From: UBA6244 sp963676875
Lineage (GTDB): Bacteria > Bacteroidota > Bacteroidia > Bacteroidales > F082
DNA length: 64,000 nucleotides
Direction: 5' to 3'
NCBI GenBank assembly: GCA_963676875.1
Contig: OY781436.1
Span: forward strand, 3,844,001 to 3,908,000
Shown here: piece after piece, positions 14,544-24,064 of the stretch
Numbering within the stretch: the first letter of the stretch is position 1
Layout of the letters: each line of letters begins with the position of its first letter
The notes under the pieces: model-generated
Told to the model about the DNA's origin: nothing
Seen by the model: the letters and a program-made list of their open reading frames with translations, nothing else
Database searches by the model: none
Made by a program: the position numbers and the translations under genes

Positions 14544-16199
14544 ATGTTAAAGAGCTTGAAGATAAAAAATTATGCCCTTATCGACCAACTGGAAATCTCC
14601 TTTTCGGAAGGCTTTTCGGTGATTACCGGCGAAACCGGTGCCGGGAAGTCAATTTTGCTCGGTGCGTTGGGGTTGATTTTGGGTAACAGAGCCGATTTGC
14701 ACGTACTTAAAGATGACCAGCACAAGTGTGTGGTGGAGGGTGCTTTTCAGGTTGCTGATGAAGTTGTGAGCAGTTTCTTCAACGAAAACGATCTGGACAA
14801 GGAATTGGTTACAACCATCCGACGCGAGATTTTAGCTTCGGGTAAATCGCGGGCTTTTGTCAATGATACACCTGTAAACCTGCAACAACTGCGCGAGTTG
14901 GGAGCCATTTTGGTGGATATTCATTCCCAACACGAAACCCTTCAATTGGGTAGCTCGGCTTTCCAGATGGATGTGCTCAACAGTTTTATACACCGCTCTG
15001 AGTTGCTGGCTGCCTATACCAAAGAATATTTGGATTACAGATCTGTCACTGCCCGAATACAGGAGTTGAACAAACAACGCGATGAACTCAGGCGCGAGGA
15101 AGAGTTAATTAGGTTTCAGTACACCGAACTCGAAGAGGCTCAGTTGAATGCGGAAGAATTTATGGAGATTGAGGAACGACTTCGCTTTCTTAATCATGCC
15201 GAAGAAATCAAAAATAGTCTGGCTCAGGCTGTGTCGCTTCTGGATGAGGGCAACGAGCCCATTTTACCCGGATTGGTGCAGATTACGCGATCCATGGAAA
15301 AAATAAAAGACGTGTTTAGTGGGGCTCAGGAACATGCACCACGGTTTCAGTCGGTAGTCATCGAGCTTAAGGATTTGCTTGCCGAATTGCAATCGCAACT
15401 AAGTGATACTGATTTCGATCCCGGTGAACTTCAATTGCTTACTCAGCGCTTAGATTTAATCAACAAATTAATTTTCAAACACCGTGTGGATGGTATCAAC
15501 TCCCTGATCGATTTTCGTGACCATCTAAAAAAACAATTGACCGGAGTTGACACCCTCGATGATGAAATCCTTCACGCCGAAAAGCGGCTTTCTTTGTTGA
15601 AATTGACGGTAAAAGCCAAAGCCAACGAACTACATGACGAAAGAATACAACATGCTCAATATTTGTCAGAAAAAATAATGAAGTTACTTCCCCAATTGGG
15701 CATGAAAGAGGCTATTTTTGAAATAAAGGTAGAACGACAGCCTGAATTCAATTCCAATGGAAATGATTTGGTAACTTTTTGGTTTAGTGCAAATAAAGGT
15801 GTTCCTCCCGGCGAGATTTCACGCATGGCCAGTGGGGGTGAATTGTCGAGGCTAATGTTGTCCATCAAATCACTGGTAACACAAGAGCAAATGTTGCCCA
15901 CGGTAATCTTTGATGAAATAGATTCCGGTGTATCGGGCGATATTGCCGGAAAAGTAGGCGTCATCATGAAGAATATGGGCAAGCATCATCAGGTGATTGC
16001 CATCAGTCACCTGCCCCAGATTGCCGCTGCTGCCGGCCTGCAATATAAGGTTTACAAAACTTCGGACGACAAACAAACTTATACACGCATAAAACAATTA
16101 TCTGCCACGGAGCGTATCGATGAGGTTGCTCAAATGCTTAGCAATGAAAATGTTACTGATATAGCCCGTGAGGCTGCCCGCGAATTGCTCTCGCACTGA
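14544..16199 (+). CDS. recN: DNA repair protein RecN
   Basis: A 551-aa SMC-like ATPase of double-strand break repair. The N-terminus MLKSLKIKNYALIDQLEISF leads to Walker A GETGAGKS. Coiled-coil segments follow at about residues 150-215 and 300-360. The C-terminus holds the ABC signature ASGGELSRLML, Walker B VIFDEIDSGVSG and a HLPQIAA switch. Length matches the family. It has its own promoter-like sequence and is followed by a 104-bp gap before fabI. Confidence 0.95.
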   Translation: MLKSLKIKNYALIDQLEISFSEGFSVITGETGAGKSILLGALGLILGNRADLHVLKDDQHKCVVEGAFQVADEVVSSFFNENDLDKELVTTIRREILASGKSRAFVNDTPVNLQQLRELGAILVDIHSQHETLQLGSSAFQMDVLNSFIHRSELLAAYTKEYLDYRSVTARIQELNKQRDELRREEELIRFQYTELEEAQLNAEEFMEIEERLRFLNHAEEIKNSLAQAVSLLDEGNEPILPGLVQITRSMEKIKDVFSGAQEHAPRFQSVVIELKDLLAELQSQLSDTDFDPGELQLLTQRLDLINKLIFKHRVDGINSLIDFRDHLKKQLTGVDTLDDEILHAEKRLSLLKLTVKAKANELHDERIQHAQYLSEKIMKLLPQLGMKEAIFEIKVERQPEFNSNGNDLVTFWFSANKGVPPGEISRMASGGELSRLMLSIKSLVTQEQMLPTVIFDEIDSGVSGDIAGKVGVIMKNMGKHHQVIAISHLPQIAAAAGLQYKVYKTSDDKQTYTRIKQLSATERIDEVAQMLSNENVTDIAREAARELLSH

Positions 16200-16260
16200 C
16201 ATACACTTTTCTTTGATTTATCCAATAATCACGCTTAAGTACGTGCAATAAAAATGTTTT

Positions 16261-16268
16261 TATCTTTG
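16261..16268 (+). promoter_or_regulatory. Candidate -7 element of fabI
   Basis: TATCTTTG is a perfect TAnnTTTG motif 35 bases before the fabI start. A good -33 TTTG is not seen at the expected distance. Confidence 0.5.
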
Positions 16269-16303
16269 CCGTCCATAATCAGTCTAAATAAAGCTAAAAA
16301 ACC

Positions 16304-17143
16304 ATGGCTTACAACTTGTTAAAAGGAAAGCGCGGTATCATCTTCGGGGCGTTGGACGATAAATCCATTGCCTGGAAGGTAGCCGAAAAAGCCTTCGAGG
16401 AAGGTGCAATTTTTACCCTAAGCAATACCCCCACAGCCTTGCGCTTTGGAGAAATCAATCAACTCGCGGAAAAATGCAATGCCACTGTAATTCCGGCCGA
16501 TGCCACCAGTGTGGAAGATCTTACCAAGGTGTTTCAACAATCAATGGAGATACTTGGAGGGAAAGTGGATTTTATACTTCACTCCATCGGAATGTCGTTG
16601 AACGTCCGTAAAAAAAGAGTTTATAACGATCTGGATTACAACTATCTAAACAAAACTTTGGATATCAGCTCCATTTCTTTTCATAAAATGCTGCAGGTAG
16701 CCTTTAAGCTGGACGCCATCAACCAATGGGGTTCGGTGTTGGCCCTGTCGTATATTGCTGCTCAACGTACCCTTTATGGCTACAACGATATGGCCGATGC
16801 CAAAGCGCTGTTGGAATCCATCGCACGTAGTTTTGGCTACATTTATGGCCGTGAGCGCAAAATCAGGATCAACACCATTAGCCAGTCGCCCACCTTGACC
16901 ACTGCCGGTTCGGGGGTAAAAGGCGTAGGTTCGTTGATGGATTTCACCGATCGCATGTCGCCACTTGGTAACGCCGATGCTGATGAATGTGCCGATTATT
17001 GTGTTACCATGTTCAGCGATCTCACCAAAAAAGTGACCATGCAAAACCTGTATCACGATGGCGGATTTAGCAGTATGGGTATGAGCCTCAGGGCCATGAA
17101 TATCTACGATAAAAACCTGGAAAGTACCCTCGAGGGTGATTGA
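16304..17143 (+). CDS. fabI: Enoyl-[acyl-carrier-protein] reductase
   Basis: A 279-aa short-chain dehydrogenase that performs the last reduction of each fatty acid elongation cycle with NAD(P)H. The divergent FabI nucleotide motif GKRGIIFGALDDKSIAWKVA is at the N-terminus. The catalytic Tyr-x6-Lys is in YNDMADAK, and SYIAAQ carries the upstream conserved Tyr. RINTISQSPTLTTAGSGVKG corresponds to the substrate-binding loop. Length is slightly above the E. coli enzyme. A hairpin terminator follows. Confidence 0.95.
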   Translation: MAYNLLKGKRGIIFGALDDKSIAWKVAEKAFEEGAIFTLSNTPTALRFGEINQLAEKCNATVIPADATSVEDLTKVFQQSMEILGGKVDFILHSIGMSLNVRKKRVYNDLDYNYLNKTLDISSISFHKMLQVAFKLDAINQWGSVLALSYIAAQRTLYGYNDMADAKALLESIARSFGYIYGRERKIRINTISQSPTLTTAGSGVKGVGSLMDFTDRMSPLGNADADECADYCVTMFSDLTKKVTMQNLYHDGGFSSMGMSLRAMNIYDKNLESTLEGD

Positions 17144-17166
17144 TTTTCCGGTTAGTTAACAAAAAA

Positions 17167-17195
17167 AACCAACCTCAGCAGGTTGGTTTTTTTTG
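17167..17195 (+). terminator. Rho-independent terminator after fabI
   Basis: AACCAACCT (17167-17175) pairs with AGGTTGGTT (17180-17188) around a CAGC loop and is followed by a run of T. A run of A on the left would let it also act on the other strand. Confidence 0.85.
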
Positions 17196-17303
17196 TGGAT
17201 TGCTTTTCTGAAATATGTGTCCATTGGCAACTTTGTTTATATTTGCTTTGGAGGGGAAAACCATTTGTTGACGTCTCCCCAATACATTAACCGGCTTTGT
17301 TAG

Positions 17304-19082
17304 ATGAAGCGAAAGCAACTATTCGATCAGTTTTTGCAGTGGCGTGCCCTACACGTTACAGATACGGTATTTGTATTGGTGCTTAGTATTTTTATTGGGT
17401 TTTTTGCCGGAATTGCTGCTGCTTTGATGAAGAGTTTGGTTTATTCCATCGAGGAAAAAATTCTTAGTTTTTATAATACCACTGATCAAATCATTATCTA
17501 TTTCTTTTTCCCGCTTATAGGGATTTTGCTCACGGTTTTCTTTCTGAAAGTAATACTGAAGGACTCTGTGAGTCATGGTGTACCTCAAATTCTATATGTA
17601 ATTTCCAAACTTGACGGGAGCATGCGCCGCCATAAAATTTATTCAAGTTTGGTAGGTGGTAGCCTTACTGCCGGCTTTGGAGGTTCGGTGGGGTTGGAAT
17701 CACCCATTATTTCCACAGGCGCGTCCATGGGCTCTGCCATCGGTCAGTTTTTAAAGTTAGGTTACAAGCACAAAACTTTGCTTATTGGTTGTGGTGCCGC
17801 GGGTGCCATGGCTTCTATTTTTACAACCCCCATTGCTGCAGTTATCTTTAGTTTTGAAGTATTGTTGCTCGATTTGACTTCGGCCTCCATTATTCCGTTG
17901 TTACTGGCATCAGTTACAGGAGCTGTTACCACCAATTTACTTACCTCTGAACAATATTTGGTGCATTTCAAAGTAACTCAAGAGTTTGTTGCTCAGGATG
18001 TTCCGCAGTATATTATTCTAGGAATCGTGGCGGGTTTTGTTTCGGTTTACTTTCATTTTATGCACTTTAAAATCATTCAGCAGTTTTCTAGGGTTAAATC
18101 CTTCTGGAAAAAGGCATTGATAGGAGGAAGTCTTTTGGGGGTTGTGTTGTACTTTTTCCCCCCGCTTTTTTCTGAGGGATACGATAGCATTCGGCAAATT
18201 ATCAGTGGTGAAGCATATGTGATGCTTAACCACACCTTTTTTGCAGATAGCAACAATTTCATGGTGATGGTTTTTTTTGTGATCTTTCTGATAATTTTTA
18301 AGGTGATTGCCACCACGCTGACTACCGAGGCCGGGGGAGTGGGGGGAATATTTGCTCCGGCTGCCATGATGGGCGGGCTCAGTGGTTTTGCTCTTTCGCA
18401 TGGTCTGAATGGATTTTTCCCTCAACTTCAGTTACATGAAAGCAATTTTACTCTGGTTGGCATGGCTTCGGTGCTAGGTGGTGTGCTTATGGCGCCACTT
18501 ACTGCCATTTTTCTTATCGCTGAAATGTCCAATGGTTATGAGTTGATTGTGCCATTGATGCTTTCCACTTCAGTAGCTTACCTCATAGCTAAAACTTTTA
18601 ATAAACACTCCATTTTTACCCACCAGCTGATATTGCAGGGGAATTTGGTAAAGTTTATGGAAAATACTGTTACCAAGCAGATTAGTATTGGAGGTTTGCT
18701 GGAAAATGACGTAAAAACCATTGATTTGGGAAGTACCCTGGGTGATTTGGTGGAACTCATAAAAGACGCCAAACGCAATATCTTTGTGGTTGTAGGTGAT
18801 AATGATTTGTTTATTGGAGTAATTCTACTTGATACGGTTCGATACGATATGTTTGATCGATCGAAGTACAATTTACCCATCAGCGACTATTTATATAGTC
18901 CACTTTCAGATGAGAAAGTACTTGACGATACCGATGTGCAGGATATTTTGAAAAAATTTAATAAAACAGGAAACTACAACATTGTGGTTCTGGATAGGGA
19001 AAACAAGTATGTAGGATTGATTTCGCGCGCCAATTTGCTGAGAAAGTACCGTGAAAACCTGCTGGCCGAACTGGATGATTAA
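17304..19082 (+). CDS. ClC family chloride channel/antiporter with C-terminal CBS pair
   Basis: A 592-aa membrane protein. Residues 20-435 carry the ClC core, with GGSVGLESPIISTGASMGSAIG holding the gating-type Glu (variant of GxEGP), GAAGAMASIFTTPIAAVIFS, and EAGGVGGIFAPAAMMGG. A cytoplasmic tail from about 450 has two CBS-like halves, including KRNIFVVVGDNDLFIGVI and YNIVVLDRENKYVGLIS. Such proteins move chloride across the inner membrane as channels or as H+ exchangers, gated by nucleotides at CBS domains. Which mode applies cannot be read here. The gene is flanked by gaps of 160 bp and 63 bp. Confidence 0.9.
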   Translation: MKRKQLFDQFLQWRALHVTDTVFVLVLSIFIGFFAGIAAALMKSLVYSIEEKILSFYNTTDQIIIYFFFPLIGILLTVFFLKVILKDSVSHGVPQILYVISKLDGSMRRHKIYSSLVGGSLTAGFGGSVGLESPIISTGASMGSAIGQFLKLGYKHKTLLIGCGAAGAMASIFTTPIAAVIFSFEVLLLDLTSASIIPLLLASVTGAVTTNLLTSEQYLVHFKVTQEFVAQDVPQYIILGIVAGFVSVYFHFMHFKIIQQFSRVKSFWKKALIGGSLLGVVLYFFPPLFSEGYDSIRQIISGEAYVMLNHTFFADSNNFMVMVFFVIFLIIFKVIATTLTTEAGGVGGIFAPAAMMGGLSGFALSHGLNGFFPQLQLHESNFTLVGMASVLGGVLMAPLTAIFLIAEMSNGYELIVPLMLSTSVAYLIAKTFNKHSIFTHQLILQGNLVKFMENTVTKQISIGGLLENDVKTIDLGSTLGDLVELIKDAKRNIFVVVGDNDLFIGVILLDTVRYDMFDRSKYNLPISDYLYSPLSDEKVLDDTDVQDILKKFNKTGNYNIVVLDRENKYVGLISRANLLRKYRENLLAELDD

Positions 19083-19145
19083 TAGTATGGATTTGTGGTG
19101 GTAACATTTGCCAGACAATCCTATCTTTGCCATAAAATTTACCGA

Positions 19146-19724
19146 ATGAATATTGAAAAAACCATCGGAGAATCCATAGCTGTTAAACAACAGATGTTGT
19201 CCGACAAGGAGTTACATCAATTAATACAACAGATTGCCCATGCTTGCGTCGCCACTTTCGCCAAAAAGGGAAAGGTGCTGCTTTGCGGAAATGGCGGTAG
19301 TGCGGCTGATGCTCAACATATTGCGGCTGAATTGTCGGGGAGGTTTTATTATGATCGCGATCCCCTTTATGCAGAGGCGCTGCACGTAAATACCTCATAT
19401 GTTACTGCGGTGGCCAACGATTATTCCTACGATGAAATCTACGCCCGCATGGTGAAGGCTGCCGGTCGCGATGGGGATGTGCTTATCGGTTTGAGTACCA
19501 GCGGAAATTCAAAAAATGTGGTACGCGCATTTGAACAAGCCAGAGAATTGGGCATGACCACGGTGGCACTTACGGGAAAATCGGGTGGTATATTAGCCGA
19601 TTTGGCCGACTTTGCCGTGAAAATTCCCTCGCAAAATACTGCCCGCATTCAGGAAGCACACATCTTGGTAGGACACATCCTTTGTGAAATCATCGAACAG
19701 ACCATTTTCCCCAAGCATGATTGA
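19146..19724 (+). CDS. gmhA: Phosphoheptose isomerase
   Basis: A 192-aa SIS-domain protein converting sedoheptulose 7-phosphate to D-glycero-D-manno-heptose 7-phosphate for lipopolysaccharide. Conserved blocks are LLCGNGGSAADAQHIAAELSG, LIGLSTSGNSKNVV and TGKSGG with AHILVGHILCEIIE. The ATG at 19146 is chosen over an in-frame GTG at 19095 because the helix MNIEKTIGESIAVKQQML matches the family N-terminus. TATCTTTG at 19122-19129 is a likely -7 element. The stop overlaps gmhB by 8 bp (ATGATTGA), so the two genes are coupled. Confidence 0.93.
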   Translation: MNIEKTIGESIAVKQQMLSDKELHQLIQQIAHACVATFAKKGKVLLCGNGGSAADAQHIAAELSGRFYYDRDPLYAEALHVNTSYVTAVANDYSYDEIYARMVKAAGRDGDVLIGLSTSGNSKNVVRAFEQARELGMTTVALTGKSGGILADLADFAVKIPSQNTARIQEAHILVGHILCEIIEQTIFPKHD

Positions 19725-20277
19725 TTTTTTGGCACATGTGGACAATTCCTGGACGTTGTTTCTCGACCGTGATGGCGTAATCAACCGCCGAATTGTTGGA
19801 GGATATGTAGCTCATCCACGCGATTTTGAATTTTTGCCCGGTGTACTCGATGCACTTAAAATTTTCAGCGCTCGCTTCGGGAAAATAATTATTGTAACCA
19901 ACCAACAAGGAGTTGGTAAAGGTATTATGACTGATAATCAAATACATGAAGTGCATAAATATATGTTAACCCAAGTTACTGCCGCGGGAGCTCGTATTGA
20001 TGGCATTTATTTTTGTGGCGATTTGGAAACCAAACCACACAATTGCCGAAAACCAAATATTCATATGGCCGTTCAGGCGAAAAATCGCTTTCCGGAAATC
20101 GATTTTTCCAAAAGTATCATGGTGGGCGATTCACATAGCGACATGGAGTTTGGAACCAATGCCGGAATGAAAACCATTTTCGTGTCGTCGGAACCTATTG
20201 CCTCCGGTGTGGGAATTAGTGGTGTAGTAAGTGGCTTATGGGAGTTTGCCCAACGTTTGCAACAGCAGGGCGGTTAG
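19717..20277 (+). CDS. gmhB: HAD phosphatase, GmhB-like heptose bisphosphate phosphatase
   Basis: A 186-aa HAD hydrolase with DRDGVINRR (nucleophile Asp), VTNQQGVGKG, CRKPN (motif III region) and MVGDSHSDMEFGTNAGM (motif IV). Coupling to gmhA supports the heptose 7-phosphatase role in ADP-heptose synthesis. One oddity is that the zinc loop of classical GmhB, with three Cys and one His before RKP, is reduced here to CGDLETKPHNCRKP. It may bind metal differently or not at all, like some histidinol-phosphatase relatives. The start ATG overlaps the gmhA stop. Confidence 0.82.
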   Translation: MIDFLAHVDNSWTLFLDRDGVINRRIVGGYVAHPRDFEFLPGVLDALKIFSARFGKIIIVTNQQGVGKGIMTDNQIHEVHKYMLTQVTAAGARIDGIYFCGDLETKPHNCRKPNIHMAVQAKNRFPEIDFSKSIMVGDSHSDMEFGTNAGMKTIFVSSEPIASGVGISGVVSGLWEFAQRLQQQGG

Positions 20278-20334
20278 TGTGGTACATCAGGTGTGAAATA
20301 AAATAGATTTGAAACGAAATATAACCCCATTTTC

Positions 20335-21789
20335 ATGACGCCGGAATTAATACTAGGAACTTTTATTGTTTACACATTGGTGATATTTGCCATTGCCTGG
20401 TTTACTTCGCGCAAAGCCAACAACGAGAGTTTTTTTATTGGAAACCGCAAATCACCCTGGTTTGTAGTGGCTTACGGAATGATTGGCGCCTCGTTGTCGG
20501 GGGTGACCTTTATCTCGGTGCCGGGCTGGGTAGGAAAAACGGGCTTTAGTTATATGGTGATTGTGGTGGGGTATATTTTTGGCTATCTGGTGATAACCAC
20601 TGTTTTGCTGCCCTTATATTACCGACTTAAACTCACTTCCATCTACTCTTATTTATTGCAGCGTTTCGGTAATACAACCTATAAAACCGGATCATCCTTT
20701 TTTCTGCTTTCGCGAATCATCGGAGCTTCGTTTCGAATGTTTTTGGTTGTGAGCGTACTTCAGGTTTTTGTAATGGATCATTTTGGCGTGCCTTTCTGGG
20801 TAACTGTGGTGGCTTTTATCATTCTCATCGAGATTTATACCATGAAAGGTGGCATCAAAACCATCATTTGGACCGACATGATGCAGACCACTTTCATGCT
20901 TGCCGCGGTAATTGTATCCATTTTTATGATAACTAGCCAAATGGGTACTTCAATTACCGAATTAGTTGCAACCGTTTGCGAAAGCGATCTTTCAACGATG
21001 ATTATCACCGATTTGGATAGCAAGGAAAATGTGGTAAAATTGTTTTTGAGTGGCATGTTTATTACCATTGTTATGACTGGTTTGGATCAGGATATGATGC
21101 AGAAGAACCTGAGTTGCAAGAATATAGGAGATGCCCAAAAGAATACTACAACTCTCAGTCTGATACTTGTTCCGGTTAATTTGTTGTTTTTATTCCTTGG
21201 AGCCGTTTTATACCTGTATGCTGCCCAAAAAAACATCCCTTTGCCCGATTCTTCGGATCATCTATTTGCCATGATATCATTTGATTATCTGGGTGTTGCA
21301 GCCGGAATGGTATTTGTTATCGGACTCATTTCAGCGGCCTATTCAAGTGCCGACAGCGCCCTAACAGCCCTCACTACCTCATTCAGTATTGATATTCTGG
21401 GTCTGGATAAAAAATATCAACATGATAAAAACCTTTTGAAAAAAAAGCGGTATCAGGTACATCTTTTTATGGCCCTAATCATTATATTTGCCATCATTTC
21501 GTTCAGACTTATTAATAATCAGGCTGTTATTGCACAGTTGTTTACCTTTGCGGGATATACTTACGGTCCTTTACTTGGCTTGTATTCCTTTGGAATGTTT
21601 ACCAAGTTTAAGGTTCACGATAGGTTTGTTCCCATTGTGGCAATAGTGGCACCCATTCTTTCCTATTTTATTAGCAGATATTCTGTGCAAATGTTCGACG
21701 GATATCAGGTAGGCTTTGAATTGTTGATAATTAATGGGGCTTTAACCTTTGTCGGATTACTATTCATTAGAAACCTTAAACCTAATTAA
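20335..21789 (+). CDS. Sodium:solute symporter (SSS family)
   Basis: A 484-aa inner-membrane protein with about 13 helices. SSS hallmarks are NESFFIGNRKSPWFVVAYGM near the N-terminus and GASLSGVTFISVPGW. YTMKGGIKTIIWTDMMQ and the Na2-site region ISAAYSSADSALTALTTS follow. It would import a small solute with Na+. The substrate is not evident; relatives carry sugars, organic acids, amino acids or sialic acid. The glutamine synthetase gene starts 3 bases after its stop, so the two are very likely co-transcribed. That leaves open transport of a nitrogen compound, which is speculation. Confidence 0.88.
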   Translation: MTPELILGTFIVYTLVIFAIAWFTSRKANNESFFIGNRKSPWFVVAYGMIGASLSGVTFISVPGWVGKTGFSYMVIVVGYIFGYLVITTVLLPLYYRLKLTSIYSYLLQRFGNTTYKTGSSFFLLSRIIGASFRMFLVVSVLQVFVMDHFGVPFWVTVVAFIILIEIYTMKGGIKTIIWTDMMQTTFMLAAVIVSIFMITSQMGTSITELVATVCESDLSTMIITDLDSKENVVKLFLSGMFITIVMTGLDQDMMQKNLSCKNIGDAQKNTTTLSLILVPVNLLFLFLGAVLYLYAAQKNIPLPDSSDHLFAMISFDYLGVAAGMVFVIGLISAAYSSADSALTALTTSFSIDILGLDKKYQHDKNLLKKKRYQVHLFMALIIIFAIISFRLINNQAVIAQLFTFAGYTYGPLLGLYSFGMFTKFKVHDRFVPIVAIVAPILSYFISRYSVQMFDGYQVGFELLIINGALTFVGLLFIRNLKPN

Positions 21790-21792
21790 ACT

Positions 21793-23985
21793 ATGCCAAA
21801 CTTCAGATTTGCTGCTCTTGAACAAACCTTAAACCGTCCCATCGGGATAGTTGAACCGCCTTCAAAAAAGGTATCGGATTATTATGGGGAAATGACTTTC
21901 AATCCTCAGACCATGAAGGAATACCTCACCGAAGAAGCCTATCGGGAGGTATTAAGTGCCATCGAAAAGGGTACACGTATCGACCGCAGAATTACCGATC
22001 AAATTGCTTCGGCTATGAAAGCCTGGGCCATGAACAAAGGCGTTTCGCATTATACCCACTGGTTTCACCCACTTACAGGTTCCACTGCCGAAAAACATGA
22101 TGCTTTCATCAATCCTGTTGGTAATGGTCGGGCCATTGAACAGTTTCAGGGCGATTCACTTATTCAACAAGAACCTGATGCTTCCAGCTTTCCCAGTGGT
22201 GGTATTCGTAGTACCTTTGAGGCGCGCGGTTATACTGCATGGGATCCTACTTCACCGGCATTTATTCTCGACAATACACTTTGTGTTCCTACCATATTTG
22301 TTTCCTACACGGGCGATTCGCTCGATTACAAAACACCTTTGCTGAAATCCATGAAAGCTCTTGATGACGTGGCTGTTGGTGTATGCAAATATTTTGACAA
22401 GAACATTAATAAGGTATATCCAACACTTGGTTGGGAACAGGAATATTTTCTTGTCGATTCAGCGTTGTATGCTGCACGACCTGACATGGTACTTACAGGG
22501 AAAACGGTTTTTGGTCATGCATCGGCAAAAGACCAACAGCTCTCCGATCACTATTTTGGTACCATCCACAATAGGGCACTGGCGTTTATGCAGGATTTAG
22601 AAATAGAATCACATAAATTGGGAATCCCCTTAAAAACCCGACATAATGAGGTGGCTCCCAGTCAGTTTGAGTGTGCTCCTGTTTTTGAAGAAGTTAATAT
22701 TGCTGTCGATCATAACCAGTTGCTCATGCACATTATGGATGTGGTGGCACGTCGGCACAATTTTAAAGTGCTGCTTCACGAAAAACCGTATGCCGGGGTA
22801 AATGGTTCAGGTAAACACAACAACTGGTCGCTGGCTACCAACACCGGAGTAAACCTTTTGTCGCCAGGAAAGAATGCTTCCGAAAACTTTAGATTTATAG
22901 CCATTTTATCCAATATTCTGAAAGCAGTACATGATAATGAAGCCTTGGTTAGAGCCAGCGTAGCATCCGAAGGTAACGATCTCCGTTTGGGAGCTCATGA
23001 AGCGCCACCGGCCATTATTTCGGTATTTGTGGGCGAGCAAATCACGGCCACACTTAATGAAATTGAAAAAATGCCTTCACGTCAGGTGTTGACCAAAACC
23101 AATGGCAACAAAGATGTGGTGCTGGATATTCCAAAAATTCCGGAAATTCTTTTCGATAATACTGACAGAAACAGAACTTCACCCTTTGCCTTTACAGGTA
23201 ATAAATTTGAGTTCCGTGCTGTTGGCTCCAGTGCCAATACTGCCAAGCCCATGTTTGTTTTAAACACTATCATGGCCGATCAGCTTAGTATTTTTAAACG
23301 TGACGTGGATAAGTTGCTTGCCGAAGGCATGAAAAAGAATGATGCCATTTTTAATGTAGTGAGACGTTATATTATTGAGTCAAAAAATATTCGCTTTGAA
23401 GGTAATTCATATGGTGAAGATTGGGTAAAAGAAGCTGCGAAACGTGGATTATCAAACAATAGAAATACACCTGAAGCACTCAATGCCTTTGTTACTAGAA
23501 AAACCATTGATTTGTTTGGTCGTCACCGTGTAATGACTGAAAAAGAATTATTGGCTCGTTTTGAAATTAAACTGGAGAAATACACCAAAAAAATTCAAAT
23601 TGAATCGCGTGTGATGGGCGATTTGGCTACCAACCACATTCTGCCTACCGCCATTCATTATCAAAACAGGTTGATTGAAAATGCGCGTGGGCTAAAAGAA
23701 GTTCTCGATTCCAAAACATTTGTGAAACTTTCCAGAAATCAACTGAATACCATCAAGGATATTTCCAACCATATCAGCTCTATTAAGGATGATGTGGAAA
23801 TGATGACAGAGGCCCGAAAAGTGGCCAACGCCATTGAGAATATTCAGGAACAGGCCCTTGCCTACAAGGATACCGTAAAGCCCTATTTTGAAAATATCCG
23901 TTATCATGTGGATAAGCTTGAAATGCTGGTTGATGATGAATTGTGGCCTCTGCCCAAATACCGCGAATTGTTGTTTATGAAATAA
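21793..23985 (+). CDS. glnN: Glutamine synthetase type III
   Basis: A 730-aa class III enzyme, far longer than class I (about 470 aa), as usual for Bacteroidota. It makes glutamine from glutamate, ammonia and ATP. The family-specific N-terminus has VSDYYGEMTFNPQTMKEYL. HYTHWFHPLTGSTAEKHD, then SSFPSGGIRSTFEARGYTAWD, then GVNGSGKHNNWSLAT and NRTSPFAFTGNKFEFRAVGS are metal, ATP and ammonium site blocks. A C-terminal helical extension of about 150 residues is present. A hairpin terminator follows. Confidence 0.96.
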   Translation: MPNFRFAALEQTLNRPIGIVEPPSKKVSDYYGEMTFNPQTMKEYLTEEAYREVLSAIEKGTRIDRRITDQIASAMKAWAMNKGVSHYTHWFHPLTGSTAEKHDAFINPVGNGRAIEQFQGDSLIQQEPDASSFPSGGIRSTFEARGYTAWDPTSPAFILDNTLCVPTIFVSYTGDSLDYKTPLLKSMKALDDVAVGVCKYFDKNINKVYPTLGWEQEYFLVDSALYAARPDMVLTGKTVFGHASAKDQQLSDHYFGTIHNRALAFMQDLEIESHKLGIPLKTRHNEVAPSQFECAPVFEEVNIAVDHNQLLMHIMDVVARRHNFKVLLHEKPYAGVNGSGKHNNWSLATNTGVNLLSPGKNASENFRFIAILSNILKAVHDNEALVRASVASEGNDLRLGAHEAPPAIISVFVGEQITATLNEIEKMPSRQVLTKTNGNKDVVLDIPKIPEILFDNTDRNRTSPFAFTGNKFEFRAVGSSANTAKPMFVLNTIMADQLSIFKRDVDKLLAEGMKKNDAIFNVVRRYIIESKNIRFEGNSYGEDWVKEAAKRGLSNNRNTPEALNAFVTRKTIDLFGRHRVMTEKELLARFEIKLEKYTKKIQIESRVMGDLATNHILPTAIHYQNRLIENARGLKEVLDSKTFVKLSRNQLNTIKDISNHISSIKDDVEMMTEARKVANAIENIQEQALAYKDTVKPYFENIRYHVDKLEMLVDDELWPLPKYRELLFMK

Positions 23986-24002
23986 GCAAAGGTTATTGAT
24001 CG

Positions 24003-24032
24003 AAATGCCGGTGTTCGCATCGGCATTTTTTT
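24003..24032 (+). terminator. Rho-independent terminator after glnN
   Basis: AAATGCCG (24003-24010) pairs with CGGCATTT (24021-24028) around a 10-base loop and runs into a T tract. Confidence 0.8.
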
Positions 24033-24040
24033 TACTTTTG
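24033..24040 (+). promoter_or_regulatory. Candidate -7 element of the DUF4831 gene
   Basis: TACTTTTG is a perfect TAnnTTTG motif 24 bases before the start codon at 24065, immediately after the glnN terminator. Confidence 0.5.
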
Positions 24041-24064
24041 AATTTCAACAAAGTATTATAAAAC

